Assembly (NCBI GenBank): GCA_050117315.1
Contig: JASFMY010000001.1
Span: forward strand, 62,001-126,000
Length of the DNA stretch: 64,000 nucleotides
DNA from: JANQIV01 sp050117315
Lineage (GTDB): Bacteria; Bacteroidota; Ignavibacteria; Ignavibacteriales; Melioribacteraceae
Direction: 5' to 3'
Position numbers and translations under genes: made by a program. Under the pieces are notes generated by a model, which saw nothing but the letters and a program-made list of their open reading frames with translations, was not told the DNA's origin and searched no databases. Below are positions 40,358 to 48,628 of the stretch, one piece after another. How positions within the stretch are numbered: position 1 is the stretch's first letter; the number at the start of each line of letters is the position of its first letter.

Positions 40358-41650
40358 TTATATACCGAAAGCTTCTTCTAATTCCTGTATTTCGGCTTTA
40401 CCTATTGGATTGATATCTCCCAATACTTTTGAAGCAATTACGGATTTTGCTGAAAACTCGGCAACTTCCAATCTATCGAAACTTTGAATGAGCGAACTGC
40501 CTGTAACAATTAAACAGTTATTCTCGCAAAGAACAATCGGCGTTTCATCACTAATAAAGTCAATTATGCCATGAGAGTCTTCCTTACGCTGGGTAAACTC
40601 AAGTCCGTACGGCAAATTTCGTATATTTTTTAATACAAGGTAACTTTCCGGTATTGTCTTGGAATCGAATTTAATTCCACTAACACCGAATGCAAGAATA
40701 TTTGGGGGGTGTGCAATTAGAATTGCATTAACATTCGGTTTCTTTTTATAGAGTCCGATGTGTAATTTTACACTACGGCTCGGTTTTTTCCCTTTTTCTT
40801 TTTTACCACCTTTTATTAAAACAAGGTCTTCTTCAGTTAAATATTTTCTATCCATTCCCCATGGAGTTATTAAAAAAGTATCATCTTCTACTCTTGCCGA
40901 AAACGTTCCTTCAAGGCTTGTCATCAACATTTGTTCGTAACTTCTATGAATCAACGAGATCATTTTTTTACGAATTTCTTTTTCCTTTGAAGTGCGCCTG
41001 CCCGGATCAAAAACATCCAATGAAAATTCGGCCCTGGATAATTCTAATTGTTCCTTAGTAAGAAGTTTAACATTACCCAATGTTGTAGCTTTTAACGTCA
41101 ATCTGGCACAAAAGTCAAGCGTTTCCAACCTCTGAAATGCATGCGTTAAGCTATCGCCTACTGTTATTATACCGTGATTTTCCATGAGTACCGTACTATA
41201 ACCTTGTTTAAAGGTTTCGGCAATAACCGAACCAAGCTTATCGCTTCCCGGTAAGGCATACTTTGCGTACCCTACGGAACCGCATATTTCACTTGCCTTG
41301 GGAACTATGCGTGTGTCGGGCAACTTGCCTGTGATAGCAAAAGAAACCAGAGCAGGTGGGTGAGCGTGGACTATAGCTTTTATGTCGGGTCTGGCTTTAT
41401 AAATTGCTTTATGAAAAGGATATTCCGAAGAAGGTTCATGTATACCTTCAACCTGCTGCTCCGGCAAAACCCTAACTATGTCTTTGTCCGTCAAGCTTCC
41501 CTTATCTATCCCCTTGGGAGTTATCCATATCGAGCCGTCATCGTCAAGTATGGATAAATTACCTCCCGATGTAGTAGTCATACCGTTTTGGTAAATTCTA
41601 TTTATTATTTCTATAATTTCATCGCGTGGATGAATATACTGTAATTTCAT
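40358..41650 (-). CDS. Tandem class II aldolase (rhamnulose-1-phosphate aldolase candidate)
   Basis: 430 residues with two class II aldolase domains. Domain 1 (about 1-215) keeps the zinc-binding 'VHAHPPALVSF' and 'LMENHGIITVG' plus the 'TTTSGGNLS' phosphate loop. Domain 2 (about 216-430) is degenerate: 'LIAHPPNILAFG' has lost the first His and 'LCENNCLIVTG' has lost the His of ENHG. One active and one structural domain is the likely reading. It cleaves rhamnulose-1-phosphate to DHAP and L-lactaldehyde, or a related sugar phosphate. It is the last gene of the operon, 24 bp after the lutB-lutA gene. No encapsulation peptide is apparent. Confidence 0.82.
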   Translation of the reverse strand: MKLQYIHPRDEIIEIINRIYQNGMTTTSGGNLSILDDDGSIWITPKGIDKGSLTDKDIVRVLPEQQVEGIHEPSSEYPFHKAIYKARPDIKAIVHAHPPALVSFAITGKLPDTRIVPKASEICGSVGYAKYALPGSDKLGSVIAETFKQGYSTVLMENHGIITVGDSLTHAFQRLETLDFCARLTLKATTLGNVKLLTKEQLELSRAEFSLDVFDPGRRTSKEKEIRKKMISLIHRSYEQMLMTSLEGTFSARVEDDTFLITPWGMDRKYLTEEDLVLIKGGKKEKGKKPSRSVKLHIGLYKKKPNVNAILIAHPPNILAFGVSGIKFDSKTIPESYLVLKNIRNLPYGLEFTQRKEDSHGIIDFISDETPIVLCENNCLIVTGSSLIQSFDRLEVAEFSAKSVIASKVLGDINPIGKAEIQELEEAFGI

Positions 41651-41674
41651 TCTTATCCTTTCAAAAAGTTTTAT

Positions 41675-43873
41675 TTATTCAAAAATATCATTAAAAAATT
41701 CTATAGGGTGATAAACTTTAATGCCAAGCTCATCTCCAATTTGTTCTCTACATGAAGTACCGCTTGCGAGAACTACAATGTTCTCTCCGCTCCCGGTTAT
41801 TTGTTTACCTAATTGGTTCCCTAAATTCTTACTGAGTTCATAATAATCTTTTTTATATCCGAAGCTGCCCGCCATTCCGCAACATTCAACAGTGGAAGTA
41901 TCAACTGTTAATCCCAGCTTTCTAAAGAAGGCCGGAGTTTCGTTTCCAAGACCGACGGATTTCATCTGGCAATGGCCATGGTAGAATATTTTGCCTTCCT
42001 TTATTTTAATTCTTTTAATCATTTCTTCGATTGAAATTATTCCCCCGGCAATAAGCTTATTAATATATTCTATCGGATCATAGGAATGAAATTTTAGTTT
42101 AGTAAATAAATCATCATTGTTAATCAGGTTTTTATAATCCTGCTTCATCATAGCAAGCACGCTTGGTTCGGCAAAGATTATTTCGTAGTCTTGATCAATT
42201 AAACTTTCTATATATGTTGCTGTTTTTTTAGCAGACCTGGCAGAAGTTTTAACCATCCCTTGGGATTGGGCTGCTCTTCCGTCTTCCATAACTTTACTTA
42301 TAGTTATTGGAATCCCAAGTTTATCAAACGCTCCTATCGTAGAAATACCAACTTGAGGATTGTTATAGTAAGTATATACATCGGAAAAGAGAACTAATTT
42401 ATTTTTATGTTCTTTGTTAGCCGAAGAACTTCTCCGATGAATTTTAAAGTGTTTGTCCAAGGTTTTTACGGCAAAGGGAGGAACAGTTCTCCGTTTATCG
42501 AACTTAAGTGTCATTTCAAAAATAGTTTTACTTAAAGACAGATTGCTCACCCAGTTGGATATTCGCGGAAGTATGGATGCCAACTTTGCTAAAACCGAAA
42601 AGTTACCGAAGAATATTTTTTGTAACGGAATACCTTCGGCTTTCGTCAATCTATCTTTAATAACAGTATTCAATTTCGGAATATCAATTCTTACGGGACA
42701 GTTTGGAATGCAACGCGAACACCCGCTACAGAGTTCGGCAAACCTTCCTTTTTGAAGTTCACCCGATGTCCCGACCGTCCAAGCTCCACCTATTCCGCCT
42801 GTATAGCATTCACCGCCGAAAGCATGCCCGCCAACTGTTTGGAAATTTGCACAAACATTCATACATGCGCTGCATCTAATACAATACAAAGCTTCGCGCA
42901 AATCTTCGTCTTCTCTCATTTTCAAACGGCCGTTATCAATAAGAACCAGGTGAAATTCTCTTTCTTTATCAGCTCTTCCGTTGAAATTAAAGACCGGCAA
43001 ATCCAATGGCGGCTGGAGGATGTTTGTATAAGATGTTAACTTTTGCCCGGTACCGCTTGCTGCCAAAAGTTCAATGAAAGTTCCAAGCTCTTTTCTGCCG
43101 GGAATAATTTTCTCTATACCGGCAATGGAAATATGCACAGATGGTATTTGTGTTGTTAAGCGTATATTACCCTCACTTTCAACCAGCAATATGCTGCCTT
43201 CCTTAGCAGCAATCAAATTTGCTCCGCTTATTCCAATATCCGCATCTAAAAATTTTTCTCTTAAAGTATCCCTGGCAAATTCCGTAAGCTCTTCCCCTGT
43301 TTCAAGAGAACGGTCCGTATCAAAATTCTTTTTAAATAATTCGGAAATAGTTTCACGACTTCTATGAATTGCAGGCGCCACAATATGAGACGGTTGTTCT
43401 TTAGAAATTTGAAGAATAAATTCAGCTAAATCAGTTTCCGAAACTTCTATTCCTGCATCTTCCAATACGTTATTTAATTCAATCTCTTCCGATGTGATCG
43501 ACTTAGCTTTTACAACCTTTTTGGCTTGGTGTGTTTGACAAACATTTTTGATATACCCTGTGGCCTCTTCTTTTGTCTTTGCAAAAAACACTTTTCCGCC
43601 GCGAGATTCAATTGCCTCTGTTAAGTTTGCAATCAACAAAGGTAAGTTCTGAATTGAATGCTCTTTTATTTGTCTTGCACGGTCTTTCAACGTGTCATAA
43701 TCTTCGAGAGCACCGGTTGCCTTGTATCTCTTCGTATTGAAAGTTTGTGTATTAAGACGAACAGAATCACTTTCGGCATCAAGTGCTAACTTAAGTGCTT
43801 TAAAAAGTGTAGCCTTGCTGGATTTATCCGCAACTTCATGTGGATGAACTTTGTAATCATTCAAATTTTGCAT
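41675..43873 (-). CDS. LutB-LutA fusion, L-lactate oxidation iron-sulfur protein
   Basis: 732 residues. N-terminal LUD/LutB domain (about 60-300, 'GANLIAAKEGSILLVESEGN'), then two ferredoxin-type [4Fe-4S] motifs ('CIRCSACMNVC' near 330 and 'CSGCSRCIPNCP' near 385), then CCG-type cysteine-rich repeats as in LutA ('FYHGHCQMKSVG', 'ECCGMAGSFGYKKD'). In Bacillus-type LutABC these are separate subunits that oxidise L-lactate to pyruvate. Here they are one protein, with LutC encoded 5 bp upstream. It accepts the lactate made from lactaldehyde. The final electron acceptor is not evident. Confidence 0.88.
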   Translation of the reverse strand: MQNLNDYKVHPHEVADKSSKATLFKALKLALDAESDSVRLNTQTFNTKRYKATGALEDYDTLKDRARQIKEHSIQNLPLLIANLTEAIESRGGKVFFAKTKEEATGYIKNVCQTHQAKKVVKAKSITSEEIELNNVLEDAGIEVSETDLAEFILQISKEQPSHIVAPAIHRSRETISELFKKNFDTDRSLETGEELTEFARDTLREKFLDADIGISGANLIAAKEGSILLVESEGNIRLTTQIPSVHISIAGIEKIIPGRKELGTFIELLAASGTGQKLTSYTNILQPPLDLPVFNFNGRADKEREFHLVLIDNGRLKMREDEDLREALYCIRCSACMNVCANFQTVGGHAFGGECYTGGIGGAWTVGTSGELQKGRFAELCSGCSRCIPNCPVRIDIPKLNTVIKDRLTKAEGIPLQKIFFGNFSVLAKLASILPRISNWVSNLSLSKTIFEMTLKFDKRRTVPPFAVKTLDKHFKIHRRSSSANKEHKNKLVLFSDVYTYYNNPQVGISTIGAFDKLGIPITISKVMEDGRAAQSQGMVKTSARSAKKTATYIESLIDQDYEIIFAEPSVLAMMKQDYKNLINNDDLFTKLKFHSYDPIEYINKLIAGGIISIEEMIKRIKIKEGKIFYHGHCQMKSVGLGNETPAFFRKLGLTVDTSTVECCGMAGSFGYKKDYYELSKNLGNQLGKQITGSGENIVVLASGTSCREQIGDELGIKVYHPIEFFNDIFE

Positions 43874-43878
43874 TTTTA

Positions 43879-44418
43879 TTAGTCCAAAACTATTATATGT
43901 AATTTGCCGGGTCCATGAACTCCCCTAACCAAAGGTCCCATATCGGCTGTAGCGCTTGGGCCCGTAATAAAGGAAAAGCTGCGATTATATCCTTTCCCGC
44001 CAAGGTTGTTTTCATCAAAAACGTCACGCGGTTTGGGTAAAATTGTATTACTTTTTACAACTACAATAAGATTACGAGTCAGCATACTTATAGGACTTGA
44101 AAAATTTTTGGTAACTGAAACACAAACGGACCCTGTTTCCGCAATCCCGCAAAAAGCATCAGTAATCCCGGTCCTAACTGTTTTCAGCTCTTCAAGGGTT
44201 GGGGCTGTAATTACTTTTTTATTTTCTTTAAAGGTTGAAAAAAGATTTTCTTCAATGTCATCAGGATTAGCAAGTAAAACAAATTGGTCATTAGCTGTTT
44301 CTCTAGATAAAGCATTATTCAGCGCATCAGGTGTACATTCAACTCTTTCTACTGTTGCTACGGCTTCTTCAGCAGATTTGATAAACTTATCAACCATCTC
44401 ATTGCTAATGTTATTCAT
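43879..44418 (-). CDS. lutC: LutC-like lactate utilisation protein (LUD domain)
   Basis: 179 residues, a stand-alone LUD domain. 'GITDAFCGIAETGSVCV' and the C-terminal 'FITGPSATADMGPLVRGVHG' are the LutC signature. It works with LutA and LutB in L-lactate oxidation. It sits between rhaB (39 bp upstream) and the lutB-lutA fusion gene (5 bp downstream), so it is co-transcribed with the rhamnose pathway. Confidence 0.9.
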   Translation of the reverse strand: MNNISNEMVDKFIKSAEEAVATVERVECTPDALNNALSRETANDQFVLLANPDDIEENLFSTFKENKKVITAPTLEELKTVRTGITDAFCGIAETGSVCVSVTKNFSSPISMLTRNLIVVVKSNTILPKPRDVFDENNLGGKGYNRSFSFITGPSATADMGPLVRGVHGPGKLHIIVLD

Positions 44419-44457
44419 ACCTGCCTCCTTATATTACGGGATCTATTAAGAACATTC

Positions 44458-45945
44458 TTATTTTTTCTTTAAAATACTTTTATAACTTTCTTCATTTTCA
44501 TTAAAATAGCCGGGGTCAATTGGTTCATATTTTTTCAAATCAAATGAATTTTGAACAATGTTTCTCCATGTTTTAAGGTCTTTAATTTCACCCGAAGCCA
44601 TAACCTGCACACCTATGTTTCCTATAATAGTTCCTTCAACAGGACCTGCAATAACCGTACGCCCGATTGCATCGGCTGTATATTGCGACAGTAATCCATT
44701 CTGAATTCCTCCCCCGACTGCATGCAGTTTTTCAATTTTTTTATTGGTTACGCTTTCAATTTCTTTGATTGTATTTCTATAACTAAACGCCAGACTTTCA
44801 AGAACAACGCCAATTATAAATCCAACATTATCCTTAACGGTTTGCCCGGTTTCTTGTAGATATGAAATTATTTTTTCCGGCATTTCACCGGCTTTCAAAA
44901 ATCTCGGGTCATCCAGATCAACCCATGCGTTTACAAAACCTTCGGCTTTGGCAAGACCGGCTAATTCGGGATAGCCATATTCTTTACCTTTCTGAAGCCA
45001 GTATCTTCTACATTCCTGTATCGGCCATAAACCTATTATGTTTTTTAAGAATCGTGTTGTTCCCTCAATCCCTCCTTCATTAGTAAAATTATACTTCATT
45101 GCATCAGCATTAAGCAATGATTCTTTTATTTCAACGCCCATCAAAGACCATGTCCCCGAGCTCAAAAAAGCCCAATCACTTCCATCGGCAGGAACTGAAA
45201 CAACTGCAGAAGCGGTATCATGCCCGGCACTTGCAATGACAGGTATATTTGGATCAAGACCTGTTTTTGACGCAAGTGCGGGATTGAGTGTCCCTAATTT
45301 TGTTCCCGGCTCTACTATTTCCGGAAATATATTTCTAGGCAGGTTAAACTTATCTATCAGTTCCCAGCACCAATTTCTTGTTTTAGGATCTGCAAGACCA
45401 GTTGTTGAAGCAATGGAGAATTCGGCTTTCTTCTCACCTGAAAGAAAAAAGTTAAGGTAATCCGGCATTAACAACACCGTTTCGGTAATATTAAGAAAAT
45501 TTGTTATTCTCTTACTTTCGGCAAGTAACTGGAACACAGTATTAAACTGTACAAATTGTATTCCTACCTTGTTATAAATTGTTTCTTTCGGAACAATATC
45601 AAAAGCTTCTTCCATTATGTTGTCGGTTCTATTATCGCGATAATGATAAGGATAACCTATAATCCTATCTTCTTTATCCAACAGGACATAGTCTACTCCC
45701 CATGTATCAACCCCAATTCCGTCTAATTCAGAGCCGAACATTTTCTTAGCTTTCGTCAATCCTTCAACAATTTCTTTGTTAATAGCCAAAATATCCCAAT
45801 GAAATCCTTTGTCATATTCCACGTTATGAGTTGTAAAGCGATGAACTTCATCCAAAGAAATTTTCTGATCTTTAAGTGTTGCTACTATGCAACGTCCGCT
45901 TTCCGCACCAAGATCAAATCCTATAAACCTTTTTCCTTTTTTCAT
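44458..45945 (-). CDS. rhaB: Rhamnulokinase
   Basis: Phosphorylates L-rhamnulose to rhamnulose-1-phosphate with ATP. 495 residues, FGGY kinase fold: 'FIGFDLGAESGRCIVATL' phosphate loop, 'DGIGVDTWGVDYVLLD', 'YHYRDNRTDNIMEEAFDIVP' (rhamnulokinase type), 'ASAGHDTASAVV', 'FLSSGTWSLMGVE' and 'HAVGGGIQNGLLSQYTADA'. It lies between acetate kinase and lutC. It provides the aldolase substrate and, with rhaA and rhaT outside the operon, completes the upper pathway. Confidence 0.94.
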   Translation of the reverse strand: MKKGKRFIGFDLGAESGRCIVATLKDQKISLDEVHRFTTHNVEYDKGFHWDILAINKEIVEGLTKAKKMFGSELDGIGVDTWGVDYVLLDKEDRIIGYPYHYRDNRTDNIMEEAFDIVPKETIYNKVGIQFVQFNTVFQLLAESKRITNFLNITETVLLMPDYLNFFLSGEKKAEFSIASTTGLADPKTRNWCWELIDKFNLPRNIFPEIVEPGTKLGTLNPALASKTGLDPNIPVIASAGHDTASAVVSVPADGSDWAFLSSGTWSLMGVEIKESLLNADAMKYNFTNEGGIEGTTRFLKNIIGLWPIQECRRYWLQKGKEYGYPELAGLAKAEGFVNAWVDLDDPRFLKAGEMPEKIISYLQETGQTVKDNVGFIIGVVLESLAFSYRNTIKEIESVTNKKIEKLHAVGGGIQNGLLSQYTADAIGRTVIAGPVEGTIIGNIGVQVMASGEIKDLKTWRNIVQNSFDLKKYEPIDPGYFNENEESYKSILKKK

Positions 45946-45979
45946 AATATTTTCCCGATAGAATTTTAAAGTAAATAAA

Positions 45980-47149
45980 TTATTTATTTTCCAAGTATGA
46001 TTTTACTTCATCAGCAACTATGTATTCTTCGTTAGTCGGAATAACAGCAACCTTTACTTTTGATTTATCATCAGATATCAGTCCCTCTTTCGGATTGGAA
46101 ATATTTTTGTTATCATCAAGCAGGATTCCCAAATTTTCCATATCAGTTAAAATTCTTTTACGAAGCAAAACCCCGTTTTGACCTGCACCGGCAGTAAAGA
46201 CGATACACTCGGAGCCGTTTAATACCGCCATGTATTCACCTATATATCTTTTAACATAGTAGGCAAATGTTTCAAAAGCTAACTTTGCTTTGTCATCACC
46301 GTTTGTCATTGCTTCTTCTATATCTCTAAAGTCCCCGCTAAGCGCGGATATGCCGTAAAGTCCTCCGCGTGACATTAAAATATTACCTACTTCGTCAATG
46401 GAAAAATTTTCTTTTTGCATAATATAAAGTAGAGCATAAGAGTCTAAATCACCCACTCGTTTGGCATTCAGCAGTCCGCTTTGAGGACTCATTCCCATTG
46501 AAGTATCTATGGACCATCCGTTCTTGATTGCGCACACTGAAGAACTTCCTCCAAGATGGCATGAAATAACTTTATCCGCATCAAATAATTCTTTAGCACG
46601 CATACCGATATATCTGTGCGAAGCACCGTGAAAGCCGTATTTCCTAACTCCATGTTTTTCGTACCACTCGTAAGGTATTCCATACATGTAAGCTTCTGGA
46701 GGAATGTTTTTATGGAAGTGGGTTTCAAAAAGTCCGATTAAAGGAGTTGTGGATAAAAGTTCTTTAAAAGCCGAAATAGCTGTTATGTAAACATCGGTGT
46801 GAACAGGTGCAAGAAGCCGATAATCTTTCATGGCGTTTAAAACTTCATCACTTAATTCCACGCAACCGGAGACACCTTTAGCATGAACTGTTTTAAAACC
46901 TACGGCGCTAATATCATCTGTTGAGAATTTTTCTTTTAAGGAAGACAAAGTAAGATTAACCGCAAATAAATAATCAGGTATTTCCCTTTTTATTGTAACT
47001 TCGTTTTCATCGTTAAATTTGTACTTGTAAATACCTTCTTTATCGCCTATGCGTTCAATCGTAGCGGCAAACAGGATCGACATATCAGAGGCTTCATATA
47101 ATTTACACTTGTAAGAAGTACTACCGGGATTGGCAATCAATATTTTCAT
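45980..47149 (-). CDS. Acetate kinase family protein, divergent, BMC-associated
   Basis: 389 residues of the ASKHA acetate kinase family, proposed here to make ATP from lactoyl-phosphate (or acyl-phosphate) delivered by PduL. Family blocks are recognisable but altered: 'NPGSTSYKCKLY' for N-X-GSSS-K, 'FETHFHKNIPPEAYMYGIP', 'KYGFHGASHRYI', 'CHLGGSSSVCAIKNG' where LGNG is usual, and 'SGLLNAKRVGDLD' where GLMMGTRSGD is usual. These changes near the nucleotide and acyl sites suggest a specialised substrate. It follows the encapsulated aldolase after a 100-bp gap. Confidence 0.88.
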   Translation of the reverse strand: MKILIANPGSTSYKCKLYEASDMSILFAATIERIGDKEGIYKYKFNDENEVTIKREIPDYLFAVNLTLSSLKEKFSTDDISAVGFKTVHAKGVSGCVELSDEVLNAMKDYRLLAPVHTDVYITAISAFKELLSTTPLIGLFETHFHKNIPPEAYMYGIPYEWYEKHGVRKYGFHGASHRYIGMRAKELFDADKVISCHLGGSSSVCAIKNGWSIDTSMGMSPQSGLLNAKRVGDLDSYALLYIMQKENFSIDEVGNILMSRGGLYGISALSGDFRDIEEAMTNGDDKAKLAFETFAYYVKRYIGEYMAVLNGSECIVFTAGAGQNGVLLRKRILTDMENLGILLDDNKNISNPKEGLISDDKSKVKVAVIPTNEEYIVADEVKSYLENK

Positions 47150-47249
47150 AGTGTCACCCTACTCCTAATTTTATTTCACGGTACATTAAAAATTTCATTA
47201 AACACATTAGAATTTTCATAGAGAACAATTTTTTAAAACTCTTTCATTA

Positions 47250-48041
47250 TTATTTTCCCTTCAGTTTAGCCAAAACTTGTTCCGTTATTTCACGAATCTT
47301 TTGTTCATCAACTCCGTCAGGCAGTTTGCTTGACGCGGGAATAGTTTTATCACTACTCGGCATAGGTGTAGCATCACAAACAGCAACTCTTCCGGGTAAA
47401 TTGAATTTCTCACGCAGTGTCATTAAACGATCTCTCTCACCTTCGGGAAGAACATTGATATTTCCCAGTTGCACAGCTTTCCAAACTATCGAAGCTGTAT
47501 GTTCCAGCGTTTCCATTTTGTGATAAGCATTTAGAAGATCGCTGCCGAGAGTAAGTGCCCCATGATTCTCCAATAAGATTGCATCGGAATTTTGAATGTG
47601 TGGTCGTATTGCATCGGGAATTTCCATTGTAGAAGGAAGTCCGTACGCTGCTATGGGAACAGAGCCTATGATAATAATCGCTTCCGGTAATACGCATTTA
47701 TTTAACGGTATCCCGGCAACAGCAAAACTGGTAGCATAGGGAGGATGAGCGTGAACAACCGATTTAACATCGGGACGTTCTTTGTAAACTTCCAAGTGCA
47801 TCTTCACTTCACTTGAAGGACGATATTTTGAATTACCTGAAATAACTTTGCCGGTTTTATCGCATTTAATAATCATTTCGGTTGTCATATATCCTTTGCT
47901 AACGCCTGTCGGCGTAGTAAGGATTTCATTTTCATTAAGTATAACCGTAATGTTTCCATCGTTGGAGGCGACATAACCGCGTGTCCAAATCCGTTTCCCG
48001 ATTTCAACAATTTGTTTTTTCAGTTCCCATTCGTTTGTCAT
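47250..48041 (-). CDS. Class II aldolase with C-terminal encapsulation peptide
   Basis: 263 residues. Class II (fuculose/rhamnulose-1-phosphate) aldolase: 'ASNDGNITVILNENE', 'VVHAHPPYATSFAV' and 'LLENHGALTLGSD' carry the zinc ligands. Beyond the catalytic domain a linker ('TPMPSSDKTIPASSKLPDG') leads to an amphipathic helix 'DEQKIREITEQVLAKLKGK', an encapsulation peptide that would dock the enzyme in the shell lumen. It produces L-lactaldehyde inside the compartment. It lies 17 bp downstream of the pduT-like gene. This layout is the hallmark of sugar-phosphate aldolase BMCs of the Planctomycetes/Verrucomicrobia type. Confidence 0.92.
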   Translation of the reverse strand: MTNEWELKKQIVEIGKRIWTRGYVASNDGNITVILNENEILTTPTGVSKGYMTTEMIIKCDKTGKVISGNSKYRPSSEVKMHLEVYKERPDVKSVVHAHPPYATSFAVAGIPLNKCVLPEAIIIIGSVPIAAYGLPSTMEIPDAIRPHIQNSDAILLENHGALTLGSDLLNAYHKMETLEHTASIVWKAVQLGNINVLPEGERDRLMTLREKFNLPGRVAVCDATPMPSSDKTIPASSKLPDGVDEQKIREITEQVLAKLKGK

Positions 48042-48058
48042 ATTAAATAACTCCTTAT

Positions 48059-48628
48059 TTATATTAAGTCCCTTAAAACATCTTCATGTGGATTTTTTAT
48101 AATAACATAACCTGCAAGTAAACCGTCATGCTTACAGTATTCTACAGCAGGTTTGGCGGCAGCCTCAAGTGCGCTTATATCCCCTGTAATAACAACAAAA
48201 CCTTTACCGCCGACAGCCATTGCCGTATGAACCCGCAGGAGATCTAATTGAGCTTCTTTTACCGCAAAGTCCGCCGCTTTAATTGCTGAAACTACAGAAA
48301 AAGTTTCTATAATGAGAAGTGCCCCGATACGGCCGTAATTTTCTTTATTTATAATATTACAACCGGCAATTGCGGGGAACACGCTGGGATCTACATTGGG
48401 AATTGTTGTTAAGTTAACTACGGCAAATCCGCCAATCTCGTTTGCGGTTTGTATGGCTGTTTCAACATCTGCAACGTCGCCCCGGACAGCTATAAAATAT
48501 TTTCCCGAACAGATTGTCCGTGCAATAAGCTTTTCTACATTTGCTGTTTTTAAAACTGCATCCTGAACTTCGTAACCTTTATATATGCTGGCTAATTCTA
48601 TTATTCCGAGAGCATTTCTACTTTCCAT
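48059..48628 (-). CDS. pduT: BMC-T shell protein, PduT-like with iron-sulfur cysteine
   Basis: 189 residues with two BMC domains ('ALGIIELASIYKGYEVQDA' and 'GALLIIETFSVVSAIKAADF'), forming pseudohexameric trimers. 'ARTICSGKYFIAVRGD' aligns with the PduT segment whose Cys binds a [4Fe-4S] cluster at the trimer pore, so electron transfer across the shell is likely. The ATG at 48628 overlaps the pduS stop by one base (TGATG), and a TTG one codon upstream is less likely. Translational coupling with pduS fits a joint redox role. Confidence 0.93.
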   Translation of the reverse strand: MESRNALGIIELASIYKGYEVQDAVLKTANVEKLIARTICSGKYFIAVRGDVADVETAIQTANEIGGFAVVNLTTIPNVDPSVFPAIAGCNIINKENYGRIGALLIIETFSVVSAIKAADFAVKEAQLDLLRVHTAMAVGGKGFVVITGDISALEAAAKPAVEYCKHDGLLAGYVIIKNPHEDVLRDLI

